The translations under genes and the position numbers were made by a program. Shown here one piece after another: positions 1 to 4,858 of a stretch of 5,584 nucleotides of DNA (the first letter of the stretch is position 1; each line of letters starts with the position of its first letter). Below the pieces are notes generated by a model. It searched no databases. It saw nothing but the letters and a program-made list of their open reading frames with translations, and was not told the DNA's origin. The DNA comes from Microbacteriaceae bacterium (GTDB taxonomy: Bacteria > Actinomycetota > Actinomycetes > Actinomycetales > Microbacteriaceae), in contig JAKONM010000252.1 in NCBI GenBank assembly GCA_022701925.1, positions 1-5,584 of the forward strand. Direction: 5' to 3'.

Positions 1-329
1 AGGAGTACGACGAGGGCGACTTCCGCCGCACCAACCAGCGCTTCCAGGGGGAGGCCTTCGTGCAGAACAAGCGGGCCATCGACCGGCTCGGTGAGCTGGC
101 GGCGTCGAAGGGCATCACGACCCCGCAGCTGGCGCTGGCCTGGCTGCTGGCGCAGGGCGACGACATCGCGCCCATCCCTGGCACCCGCAGCCAGCGGCGC
201 CTGGAGGAGAACGTCGGCGCCGCAGACGTGACCCTGACCGCGGACGACCTGGCCGCGATCCACGAGATCGTGCCGGAGGGCGCGGCGGGCGCCCGCTACG
301 CCGAGGGCAGCATGCCCGTCTGGAACTGA
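1..329 (+). CDS. Aldo/keto reductase, C-terminal fragment (5' end outside window)
   Basis: The reading frame is open from base 3 to the TGA at 327-329 and gives about 108 residues of a longer protein. Visible family signatures are RFQGE near the start, QLALAWLLAQG (helix before the cofactor strand), PIPGTRSQRRLEEN (the NADPH 2'-phosphate-binding segment of aldo/keto reductases) and a C-terminal GARYAEGSMPVWN. These match the end of the TIM-barrel of AKR13/YajO-like NADPH-dependent reductases of about 320-330 residues, which reduce aldehydes and ketones in the cytoplasm. The catalytic Asp-Tyr-Lys-His tetrad lies upstream of the window and cannot be checked. An internal GTG at 60 is not the start, because the family sequence continues upstream of it. 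The family call is firm; the substrate is unknown. Confidence 0.93.
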   Translation, partial: EYDEGDFRRTNQRFQGEAFVQNKRAIDRLGELAASKGITTPQLALAWLLAQGDDIAPIPGTRSQRRLEENVGAADVTLTADDLAAIHEIVPEGAAGARYAEGSMPVWN

Positions 330-333
330 CGCT

Positions 334-351
334 CGGGCGCAGCGCCGCCCG
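334..351 (+). terminator. Small GC hairpin after the aldo/keto reductase
   Basis: CGGGCG (334-339) and CGCCCG (346-351) form a perfect 6-bp stem with a 6-nt loop, starting 4 nt after the stop codon. There is no T-run behind it, so it would be a U-less terminator of the type suspected in GC-rich actinobacteria. Short GC stems occur often by chance at this composition, so the position after the stop is the main support. Confidence 0.35.
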
Positions 352-384
352 CCCAGGAGCGCGCGGAGTGATGGCGGCGGACCA

Positions 385-413
385 TTGACGGCTGCGGCCC
401 TCGTCCGTATCGT
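385..413 (+). promoter_or_regulatory. Housekeeping-type promoter for the rtcB leader
   Basis: TTGACG (385-390) is separated by 17 nt from TATCGT (408-413). This is five of six consensus bases at -35, ideal spacing, and a -10 of the TAnnGT kind that recurs before other genes here. Transcription would start near 420 and leave an RNA leader of about 220 nt before the rtcB start at 639. It is the best-looking sigma-70-type promoter in the window. The start site is predicted, not measured. Confidence 0.65.
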
Positions 414-419
414 TGCCCG

Positions 420-638
420 GCTGCGCCGACCGGCGCGGGACTGCCAGGACGGGACGGAGGAGACGCGATGCGATCCAGCAATCGACTCCACCGACCTGAG
501 TACCTGCAGCTCCTCCCGCACCGCTCCGCGTAGCACGAACGCTCGTTCGCACCCGGATCGGTCTCGGTCCGGGTCGTTCCGCATGCCTCCATCCCGGGAG
601 CAGCGGCCCAGGCCGCCGCTCCACCGCAAGGAGGCCTC
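420..638 (+). promoter_or_regulatory. Structured 5' leader of rtcB (tandem hairpins, SD/anti-SD pairs)
   Basis: Just after the small ORF come two adjacent hairpins: CGAACG/CGTTCG (536-541 with 544-549) and ACCCGGATCG/CGGTCCGGGT (551-560 with 565-574; 10 bp, one U-G pair, GTCT loop). GCCTCC (585-590) is complementary to GGAGGC (630-635), which overlaps the rtcB ribosome-binding site, and the intervening segment can fold itself (GCGGCC 603-608 with GGCCGC 611-616). CTCCTCC inside the small ORF (510-516) is a perfect complement of that ORF's own SD (456-462). CGATCC (471-476) can pair with GGATCG (555-560), an alternative to the second hairpin. These pairings are read directly from the sequence. 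A regulatory switch is an inference, and some short matches are expected by chance. No known riboswitch consensus was recognised. Confidence 0.4.
468..533 (+). CDS. Putative 21-residue leader peptide upstream of rtcB
   Basis: An ATG at 468 is preceded by GGAGGAG (456-462) with 5-7 nt spacing, one of only two strong Shine-Dalgarno sequences noticed in the window. The frame runs 21 codons to TAG at 531-533. The peptide begins MRSSNRLHRPEY and ends LLPHRSA. It has four Arg, four Leu and two His and no Cys. It lies about 48 nt downstream of the predicted transcription start and 105 nt ahead of rtcB, with two hairpins directly after its stop. That order (promoter, tiny ORF, hairpins, structural gene) is typical of translated leaders in attenuation systems. 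The peptide loosely recalls the short Arg/Leu-rich leader peptides (ending near SA) seen ahead of sulfur-metabolism genes in actinobacteria, but it lacks their cysteine. Whether it is translated is unknown; a chance ORF remains possible. Confidence 0.42.
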   Translation: MRSSNRLHRPEYLQLLPHRSA

Positions 639-1817
639 ATGGCCATGCAGAAGATCACGCACCGCCTGTTCAGCTGGGCCAGCGTGCTCGAGGAGAGCAC
701 GCTGGAGCAGGCGCGGCGCACCTCGACCATGCCCTTCATCCACCCGCACCTGGCGCTGATGCCCGACGCGCACCTGGGACTGGGCGCCACCGTCGGCTCC
801 GTCATCCCGACCCTCGGAGCGGTCATGCCGGCGGCCGTCGGGGTGGACATCGGGTGCGGGATGATCGCCGTCCGCACGCAGTTCGACCGCGCCGACCTGC
901 TGAGCAGGGGCGACCTGGCCGGCCTGCGGCAGCAGATCGAGCGGGCGATCCCGCTGTCGGCGGGCGCGAACAACCGCAGGATCGTCGCGACCGCCGAGCC
1001 GCGCGTCGCCGAGCTGACCGCGCTGGCGGAGGAGGCCGGCTTCGATCCGGCGGCCTACGCCCGGTCGTGGGCGCAGCAGCTGGGGTCGCTCGGCAGCGGC
1101 AACCACTTCATCGAGGTGTCGGTCGACGAGGCGGACACGGTGTGGCTGTTCCTGCACTCCGGCAGCCGGGGCGTCGGGAACCGCATCGCGCAGGCGCACA
1201 TCACGGTCGCCCAGGCGGAGATGCGGCGGCTGTGGATCGAGCTGCCGGACCGCGATCTGGCCTACCTGGTCGAGGGCACCGACCAGTTCGACCGGTACAT
1301 CGCCGAGCTGCGGTGGGCGCAGCGCTTCGCCCTGCTGAACCGCGAGGAGATGATGGACCGGGTCGTGCGCCAGCTCTCCGAGCACCTCGGCACGGCCGTG
1401 GAGGAGCAGGAGCGGATCAACTGCCACCACAACTTCACGCAGCAGGAGCGGCACTTCGGCCGCGACGTCTGGCTGTCCCGCAAGGGTGCGATCCAGGCGC
1501 GCGAGGGGGACCCGGGCCTGATCCCGGGCTCGATGGGCACGGCGTCCTACGTGGTGGAGGGGCGCGGGAACCGCATGGCGCTCGACTCCTCGCCGCACGG
1601 CGCGGGCCGCGCCTACTCGCGGTCGAGGGCACGGAAGACCTTCACCGTCGCGCAGCTGCGCGAGGCGATGGCGGGCATCGAGTACCGGGACACCGCGGCG
1701 TTCCTGGACGAGATCCCGCAGGCCTACAAGCCGATCGACCAGGTGATGGCCGACGCGGAGGACCTGGTGACGGTGCGGCACGTGCTGCGCCAGCTGGTGA
1801 ACGTGAAGGGCGACTGA
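639..1817 (+). CDS. rtcB: RtcB-family RNA-splicing ligase
   Basis: RtcB enzymes join RNA 2',3'-cyclic phosphate (or 3'-phosphate) ends to 5'-OH ends using GTP and Mn2+, acting in tRNA splicing or repair of cleaved RNA in the cytoplasm. This 392-residue protein carries the whole active site: MPDAHLG (41-47), GVDIGCG with metal ligands D70 and C73, GSGNHFIE with H156, LHSGSRGVG with H173, CHHNF with H264, RKGA (281-284), and the guanylylated histidine H320 in SPHGAGRAYSR. It ends with the family AYKPID motif near 362-367. Length is close to E. coli RtcB (about 408) and shorter than archaeal forms, as is common for the actinobacterial branch. AAGGAGG (628-634) lies 4 nt before the ATG at 639; an ATG at 645 with 10-nt spacing is an alternative that loses only two residues. 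No archease, rtcA or prfH neighbour is present. It has its own promoter and structured leader upstream and a strong palindrome 12 nt after the stop, so it is probably transcribed alone. Confidence 0.96.
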   Translation: MAMQKITHRLFSWASVLEESTLEQARRTSTMPFIHPHLALMPDAHLGLGATVGSVIPTLGAVMPAAVGVDIGCGMIAVRTQFDRADLLSRGDLAGLRQQIERAIPLSAGANNRRIVATAEPRVAELTALAEEAGFDPAAYARSWAQQLGSLGSGNHFIEVSVDEADTVWLFLHSGSRGVGNRIAQAHITVAQAEMRRLWIELPDRDLAYLVEGTDQFDRYIAELRWAQRFALLNREEMMDRVVRQLSEHLGTAVEEQERINCHHNFTQQERHFGRDVWLSRKGAIQAREGDPGLIPGSMGTASYVVEGRGNRMALDSSPHGAGRAYSRSRARKTFTVAQLREAMAGIEYRDTAAFLDEIPQAYKPIDQVMADAEDLVTVRHVLRQLVNVKGD

Positions 1818-1829
1818 CGGCCGCGCCCT

Positions 1830-1887
1830 GACCAGGGACGGGACAGCGGACCAGGGGACCCCCTGGTCCGCTGTCCCGTTCCTGGTC
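1830..1887 (+). terminator. 58-nt palindrome, copy 1; bidirectional terminator between convergent genes
   Basis: Bases 1830-1857 pair with 1860-1887 almost without fault: one G-T opposition (1837/1880), otherwise Watson-Crick, leaving at most a four-base loop (1857-1860). The stem begins 12 nt after the rtcB stop and ends 8 nt from the stop of the opposing SDR gene, the right place to terminate both transcripts. No T-tract flanks it on either side. A near-identical copy lies at 3358-3416, in the same orientation, so it may also belong to a dispersed intergenic repeat family. Confidence 0.8.
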
Positions 1888-1895
1888 GCAGCGGG

Positions 1896-2864
1896 TCAGG
1901 GGCTGCCGAGCATCCCCAGGTCGCGCATGCTCTCCACGGTCTCGACCAGCGTGTCCGCGGCCGGCCGCGGGGCGAAGCCCAGCTCGCGCTTCGCCCGCGC
2001 GTTGCGGATGGTCAGCGGGGACGGCTCGTCGCCGGGCGCCTCGGTCGTCGGCACGCGGTCGGCCAGCGGGCCGAGGCGATCGTGCAGCACCTGCGCGACG
2101 CCGAGCCAGGTGGTCGTGCCGCCGTCGGCGAGCAGCAGGTAGCGCCTGCCCGCCGCTTCCGGCGTCCGCATCGCCGCGAGGTGCATCGCGGCGACGTCCC
2201 GCACGTCGACCACCCCGAACCGCTGCCGGGGAGCCGCGGCCATCCGCCCGCCGAGCATCGCGGTGAAGAGCTGCAGCGACGAGCGCGCCTCAGCGGTCAG
2301 GGTGGGGCCGGCGATCCACGTCGGGTTCAGCACGACCAGCTCGAGCCCGCCGCCCTCCCGCTCCACGAAGTCCCACGCCGCGCGCTCGGCGACCGCCTTT
2401 GACCGCGGGTATGCGGGCAGCCCGGGTGTCTCGGGGTCGGTCCAGTCGGACTCGTCGTAGTCCCGCACCGGCTTGGGCGAGTAGCCGACCGCGGCGAAGG
2501 AGGAGGTGAGCACCACCCTGCGGGCGCCGGCGTCGCGCGCGGCCCGCAGCGCGTGCAGCGCGCCGTCCCGGGCGGGGCCGACCACCTCGTCCGGGTCGGT
2601 CGTCTGGATCATCGGCGACGCGACGTGGTGCACCTCCTCGGCGCCGGCGGCGGCCTCCGCCCATCCGTCCGCCGCCGTGAGCGACGCGACGACGAACCGC
2701 AGACCGGCGTCGTCCGCGCCGCCGCGGCGCACGGCCTCGCGCACCGCGCCCTCCCGCTCCGCCGACCGGATCGTGGTGGTCGCCTCCGCCCCGCCGCGCA
2801 GCAGGTCCGCGATCAGCCGGGTCGCCAGGTAGCCGGTGCCGCCGGTCACGAGCACCCTGGTCAT
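1896..2864 (-). CDS. NAD(P)-dependent extended SDR reductase (epimerase/dehydratase fold)
   Basis: This 322-residue cytoplasmic protein has an N-terminal Rossmann fold with VTGGTGYLA (6-14) for dinucleotide binding. TIRS (31-34), with Arg after the second strand, suggests NADPH. The catalytic residues of extended SDRs are visible: VVLTSSFAAVGY with the TSS serine (120-122) and YPRSK with Y152 and K156. Family blocks LNPTWIAGP (179-187) and VDVRDVAAMHLAAM (219-232) follow. The pattern is closest to the dihydroflavonol-4-reductase/cinnamoyl-CoA-reductase-like carbonyl reductases, which reduce ketones or aldehydes; the substrate is not readable. The start at 2864 overlaps the stop of the upstream merR gene in an ATGA tetranucleotide, so translational coupling is likely and the pair forms one operon. 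A longer in-frame extension upstream exists but is out-of-frame merR sequence and is not used. Confidence 0.93.
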   Translation of the reverse strand: MTRVLVTGGTGYLATRLIADLLRGGAEATTTIRSAEREGAVREAVRRGGADDAGLRFVVASLTAADGWAEAAAGAEEVHHVASPMIQTTDPDEVVGPARDGALHALRAARDAGARRVVLTSSFAAVGYSPKPVRDYDESDWTDPETPGLPAYPRSKAVAERAAWDFVEREGGGLELVVLNPTWIAGPTLTAEARSSLQLFTAMLGGRMAAAPRQRFGVVDVRDVAAMHLAAMRTPEAAGRRYLLLADGGTTTWLGVAQVLHDRLGPLADRVPTTEAPGDEPSPLTIRNARAKRELGFAPRPAADTLVETVESMRDLGMLGSP

Positions 2865-3301
2865 CGGATCGCCGCCGCGAGCTCGGGCAGCACCGCGCCG
2901 ACGCGCTGCGCTGCGGCCGCCTCCGCAGCGTCGTCCTGCCGGTCGCGGGCGTCCCACAGCGCGGCCTTCGCCTCCAGCCACCGCAGGTGCACCTGCAGGC
3001 GTTCGATCTCGCCCTCCACGCGCCGGGCGTGCCGGGCCAGCAGGTCGCGCTGCGCCCCGGCCGCCGCCCGCCCCTGCGCGCGGTTCGCCGTGTAGGTGCG
3101 CATGTCCTCCACGCCCACGCCCATCGCCCGCAGGCACGCCAGCGCCTGCAGCGTGTCGACGTCGTGGTCGGTGTAGCGGCGGTGGCCGCTGCTGTCGTCG
3201 CGCGCGACCGGCCCGATCAGGCCGATCTGCTCGTAGTAGCGGAGGGTCGGGCCGGGCAGCCCGGTCATCCGCTCCGTCTCCTGCATGGTCGAGGTGGTCA
3301 T
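2861..3301 (-). CDS. MerR-family transcriptional regulator
   Basis: The 146-residue protein has the MerR winged helix-turn-helix at its N-terminus: ETERMTGLPGPTLRYYEQIGLI (9-29), then GHRRYTDHDVDTLQ (39-52) and LRAMGVGVEDMRTY (57-70). A long coiled-coil dimerisation helix follows at about 85-122 (QRDLLARHARRVEGEIERLQVHLRWLEAKAALW) and an Ala-rich tail. There is no metal-binding CxxC loop and no large effector domain. The single cysteine, C56 in ACLRAMGV, aligns by eye with the redox-active cysteine of AdhR/NmlR aldehyde sensors. It is the first gene of an operon with the SDR reductase, and its own promoter contains a MerR-type operator, so autoregulation and control of the reductase are likely. 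The ATG at 3301 has no SD but sits 6 nt from a -10-like box, implying leaderless translation; ATG 3286 is an alternative. Confidence 0.93.
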   Translation of the reverse strand: MTTSTMQETERMTGLPGPTLRYYEQIGLIGPVARDDSSGHRRYTDHDVDTLQALACLRAMGVGVEDMRTYTANRAQGRAAAGAQRDLLARHARRVEGEIERLQVHLRWLEAKAALWDARDRQDDAAEAAAAQRVGAVLPELAAAIR

Positions 3302-3307
3302 GCAGGC

Positions 3308-3338
3308 AGCACACCAGACCTCAAGCGCTTGAGGTCAA
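3308..3338 (-). promoter_or_regulatory. MerR-type promoter and operator of the merR-SDR operon
   Basis: Read on the minus strand, TTGACC (3338-3333) is followed by a 19-nt spacer and TGTGCT (3313-3308), then 6 nt to the ATG at 3301. The spacer region holds a perfect 20-bp palindrome, GACCTCAAGCGCTTGAGGTC (3317-3336). Its CCTCAAG/CTTGAGG arms are the same as in the E. coli soxS SoxR box, and as there the first CC lies in the -35 element. Over-long 19-nt spacers with the operator between -35 and -10 are the hallmark of MerR-activated promoters. The -10 match is weak, as expected when the regulator must untwist the DNA. Confidence 0.85.
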
Positions 3339-3357
3339 GCGCGGTTCAGGACGGGCT

Positions 3358-3416
3358 GATCAGGGACGGGACGGCGGACCAGGGGAGCCCCCTGGTCCGC
3401 TGTCCCGTTCCTGGTC
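3358..3416 (-). repeat. 59-nt palindrome, copy 2; likely terminator after the PPOX gene
   Basis: Bases 3358-3385 face 3389-3416 in a 28-pair stem around a 3-base loop (AGC). Compared with the copy at 1830-1887 it differs by two substitutions in the left arm and one inserted G in the loop; the right arm is identical over about 30 bases. It lies 11 nt beyond the stop of the PPOX-family gene and upstream of the merR promoter, where it would shield that promoter from read-through. Folded as a plus-strand RNA it has three G-U pairs; as minus-strand RNA these become C-A mismatches, so it folds slightly worse in the direction in which it would be used. Confidence 0.8.
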
Positions 3417-3427
3417 GGGAGCCCGGC

Positions 3428-4075
3428 TCAGGCGTACAGGCCCTGCCCGTAGTTCTCGGGGCGGTAGTACTCGTCCAGCTGCTCGACGGTCCGCCCGTCC
3501 GGCTCCACCTGCTGCGCCAGCACCGCGCGCCGCGGCACCCCCGCCTCCGGCGCCCACGTCTCCGGACGCCACAGCCCCGAGCGCATGAAGGCCTTGGCGC
3601 AGTGGAAGAAGACGTCCTCGACGTCGACCACGACCGCCAGCAGCGGGCGATGGCCCTTCACGACCATCTCGTCGAAGAACGGGGCCTCGGCGACCAGCCG
3701 GGCCCGCCCGTTCACCCGCAGCGTGTCGCCGCGGCTGGGGATGAAGAAGTTCAGCCCGACGTGCGGGTTGGTCAGGATGTTCCGGTAGCCGTCGGCCCGC
3801 TTGTTGCCCGGGCGCTCGGCGATCGCGATCGTGCGGTCGTCGATCACGTGCACCAGCTGCCCGGCGGGGTCGCCCTTCGGGGAGGCGTCGCAGCGGCCCT
3901 CCGCGTCGGCGGTCGCCATCATGCAGAACGGCGACGCCGCCAGCCAGGCGCGGTCGGCGTCCACCAGCGCGGGCCGGCCCTTGTCGCGGGCGCGCTGCCC
4001 CGGCTCGCCGATCAGGGCGACCAGCGCCTCCAGGGTGTCGATCTCCGTCCAGGTCGCGGCGCCGTCGGTCGTCAT
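3428..4075 (-). CDS. PPOX-type FMN-dependent flavoprotein (MSMEG_1061/DR2398-like)
   Basis: The 215-residue protein has the split beta-barrel of pyridoxamine 5'-phosphate oxidase-like flavoproteins. Readable blocks are SPFCMMATADAEGRCDASPKGDPAG (48-72), the FMN-contact stretch IAERPGNKRADGYRNILTNPHVGLNFFIP (84-113), DTLRVNGRARLV (117-128), and FFHCAKAFMRSGLW (156-169). This order and length resemble the subfamily NCBI calls MSMEG_1061 family FMN-dependent PPOX-type flavoprotein; I give that from memory. Such proteins bind FMN (or F420 in relatives) in the cytoplasm and carry out two-electron reductions or oxidations; the substrate of this group is unknown, and true vitamin B6 synthesis is not implied. 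The ATG at 4075 has TAGCGT 6 nt upstream and no SD, consistent with a leaderless transcript. It diverges from the yczE-like gene. Confidence 0.9.
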   Translation of the reverse strand: MTTDGAATWTEIDTLEALVALIGEPGQRARDKGRPALVDADRAWLAASPFCMMATADAEGRCDASPKGDPAGQLVHVIDDRTIAIAERPGNKRADGYRNILTNPHVGLNFFIPSRGDTLRVNGRARLVAEAPFFDEMVVKGHRPLLAVVVDVEDVFFHCAKAFMRSGLWRPETWAPEAGVPRRAVLAQQVEPDGRTVEQLDEYYRPENYGQGLYA

Positions 4076-4081
4076 GCTTCG

Positions 4082-4087
4082 ACGCTA
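4082..4087 (-). promoter_or_regulatory. -10 element for the PPOX gene
   Basis: On the minus strand TAGCGT (4087-4082) sits 6 nt before the ATG at 4075. No convincing -35 is seen (TCGATC at 17-nt spacing is poor). Support comes from the same layout at other genes in the window. Confidence 0.45.
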
Positions 4088-4123
4088 GACCGCGCCCCGC
4101 GGCGGATCGAGGCCGCGCGCCGA

Positions 4124-4129
4124 TACCGT
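4124..4129 (+). promoter_or_regulatory. -10 element for the yczE-like gene
   Basis: TACCGT is followed by 7 nt and GTG at 4137, so the transcript would begin at or next to the start codon. No clear -35 is visible. Because this box overlaps a possible earlier GTG at 4128, it argues that the later GTG is the real start. Confidence 0.45.
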
Positions 4130-4136
4130 GCTGCTG

Positions 4137-4784
4137 GTGCCCGCCCGCGACCTGCTCACGGTGGTCCGCGATCGGCCCGTGCGGCGCACGGCGCAGCTGC
4201 TGGTCGGCCTGGTGCTGTTCGGGCTCGCCGCAGCGCTGCTGCTGCGCAGCGGCCTGGGCCTCGACCCCTGGAACGTCTTCGGGCAGGGCCTCGCCCGCGT
4301 CGCCGGCCTGTCGCTCGGCACCACGACGCTGCTGCTGTCGTTCGTCGTGCTGGCGCTGTGGATCCCGCTGCGGCAGGCGCCCGGCCTCGGCACGCTGGCC
4401 AACGCGGTCATCATCGGCCCCGTCATCGACCTGGGGCTGCGGATCTTCCCGACCGCCACGGGGCTGCTGGAGCAAGTCGTCTTCGTCGTGGTCAGCATCC
4501 CGCTGACCGCCTTCGCCAGCGGCCTGTACGTCGGCGCGGGCCTCGGGCCCGGCCCGCGCGACGGCCTGATGACCGGGCTGCACCGCCGCTTCGGCGTGCC
4601 GATCTGGGCGGCGCGCTGCAGCGTGGAGGCGACGGTGCTGCTGATCGGCTGGCTGCTGGGCGGCGTCGTCGGCGTCGCGACCGTGCTGTTCGCCGTGACG
4701 ATCGGACCGCTGGTGCACGTGGCGCTGCGTCGGCTCAGCGTCCCGCCGCCGCCCGGAGCGCCCGGGCAGCAGCCCGCGCACTGA
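4137..4784 (+). CDS. YczE/YitT-type integral membrane protein
   Basis: From GTG 4137 the product is 215 residues and strongly hydrophobic. About five membrane segments are apparent, at roughly 19-37, 60-78, 86-103, 113-133 and 163-196, each ended by Arg-rich or Pro-rich turns. Sequence blocks RSGLGLDPWNVFGQGLA (37-53), GLGTLANAVIIGPVIDLGL (83-101), GLGPGPRDGLMTGL (135-148) and GWLLGGVVGVATVLFAVTIGPLV (171-193) are characteristic of the YczE/YyaS membrane family related to YitT. The cellular role of these proteins is poorly defined; a B. subtilis yczE mutant is reported to be impaired in bacillomycin-type lipopeptide production. The tail (SVPPPPGAPGQQPAH) is a short cytoplasmic or disordered extension. 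An in-frame GTG at 4128 would add three residues, but the -10-like TACCGT at 4124-4129 overlaps it. It is divergent from the PPOX gene and shares a gap of about 60 bp with it. Confidence 0.88.
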   Translation: MPARDLLTVVRDRPVRRTAQLLVGLVLFGLAAALLLRSGLGLDPWNVFGQGLARVAGLSLGTTTLLLSFVVLALWIPLRQAPGLGTLANAVIIGPVIDLGLRIFPTATGLLEQVVFVVVSIPLTAFASGLYVGAGLGPGPRDGLMTGLHRRFGVPIWAARCSVEATVLLIGWLLGGVVGVATVLFAVTIGPLVHVALRRLSVPPPPGAPGQQPAH

Positions 4785-4845
4785 CTCCGCGCCCCCGTCG
4801 ACCGCGGGACTGCGGCTCCCAGCCGGCCCCGGGCTGCGGCGGCCG

Positions 4846-4851
4846 TATGGT
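4846..4851 (+). promoter_or_regulatory. -10 element for the GAF-domain gene
   Basis: TATGGT lies 7 nt before the ATG at 4859 with no SD between, again a leaderless layout. No -35 was found at 16-19 nt spacing. The rest of the 74-bp gap (4785-4858) holds only a weak CAGCC/GGCTG hairpin (4820-4836). Confidence 0.45.
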
Positions 4852-4858
4852 GAGCGCG

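Noticed and set aside
445..460. CCAGGACGGGACGG resembling the left arm of the palindromic repeat
   Set aside because: Only a short match with an indel and no matching right arm. Such G-rich strings are expected at this composition.
420..638. Known riboswitch or T-box upstream of rtcB
   Set aside because: No T-box, SAM, cobalamin, glycine or other recognisable conserved core was seen. Only simple hairpins and SD complements are present.
115..973. Minus-strand frames across the aldo/keto reductase end and the rtcB leader
   Set aside because: Translations are Arg/Ser/Pro-rich with no recognisable domain and cross the leader signals.
854..1831. Second plus-strand open frame inside rtcB
   Set aside because: Arg/Gly/Ala-rich shadow of rtcB with no motif. 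The rtcB frame carries all active-site residues.
2865..3314. In-frame N-terminal extension of the SDR protein by 150 residues
   Set aside because: The added residues are merR read out of frame. The Rossmann motif begins right after ATG 2864, which overlaps the merR stop as ATGA.
3345..3370. Partial tandem TCAGGACGGG / TCAGGGACGGG at the edge of palindrome copy 2
   Set aside because: Too short to distinguish a duplicated edge or target-site duplication from chance. No equivalent at copy 1.
1830..3416. Composite transposon with the palindromes as terminal repeats
   Set aside because: No transposase between them. Each element is itself a palindrome placed at gene ends, and no target-site duplication is evident, so terminator or dispersed repeat is the simpler reading.
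3360..4781. Minus-strand open frame of 473 codons through the PPOX and yczE-like genes
   Set aside because: Shadow frame: no domain, repetitive Arg/Gln/Gly composition. It spans the palindrome and the divergent promoters.
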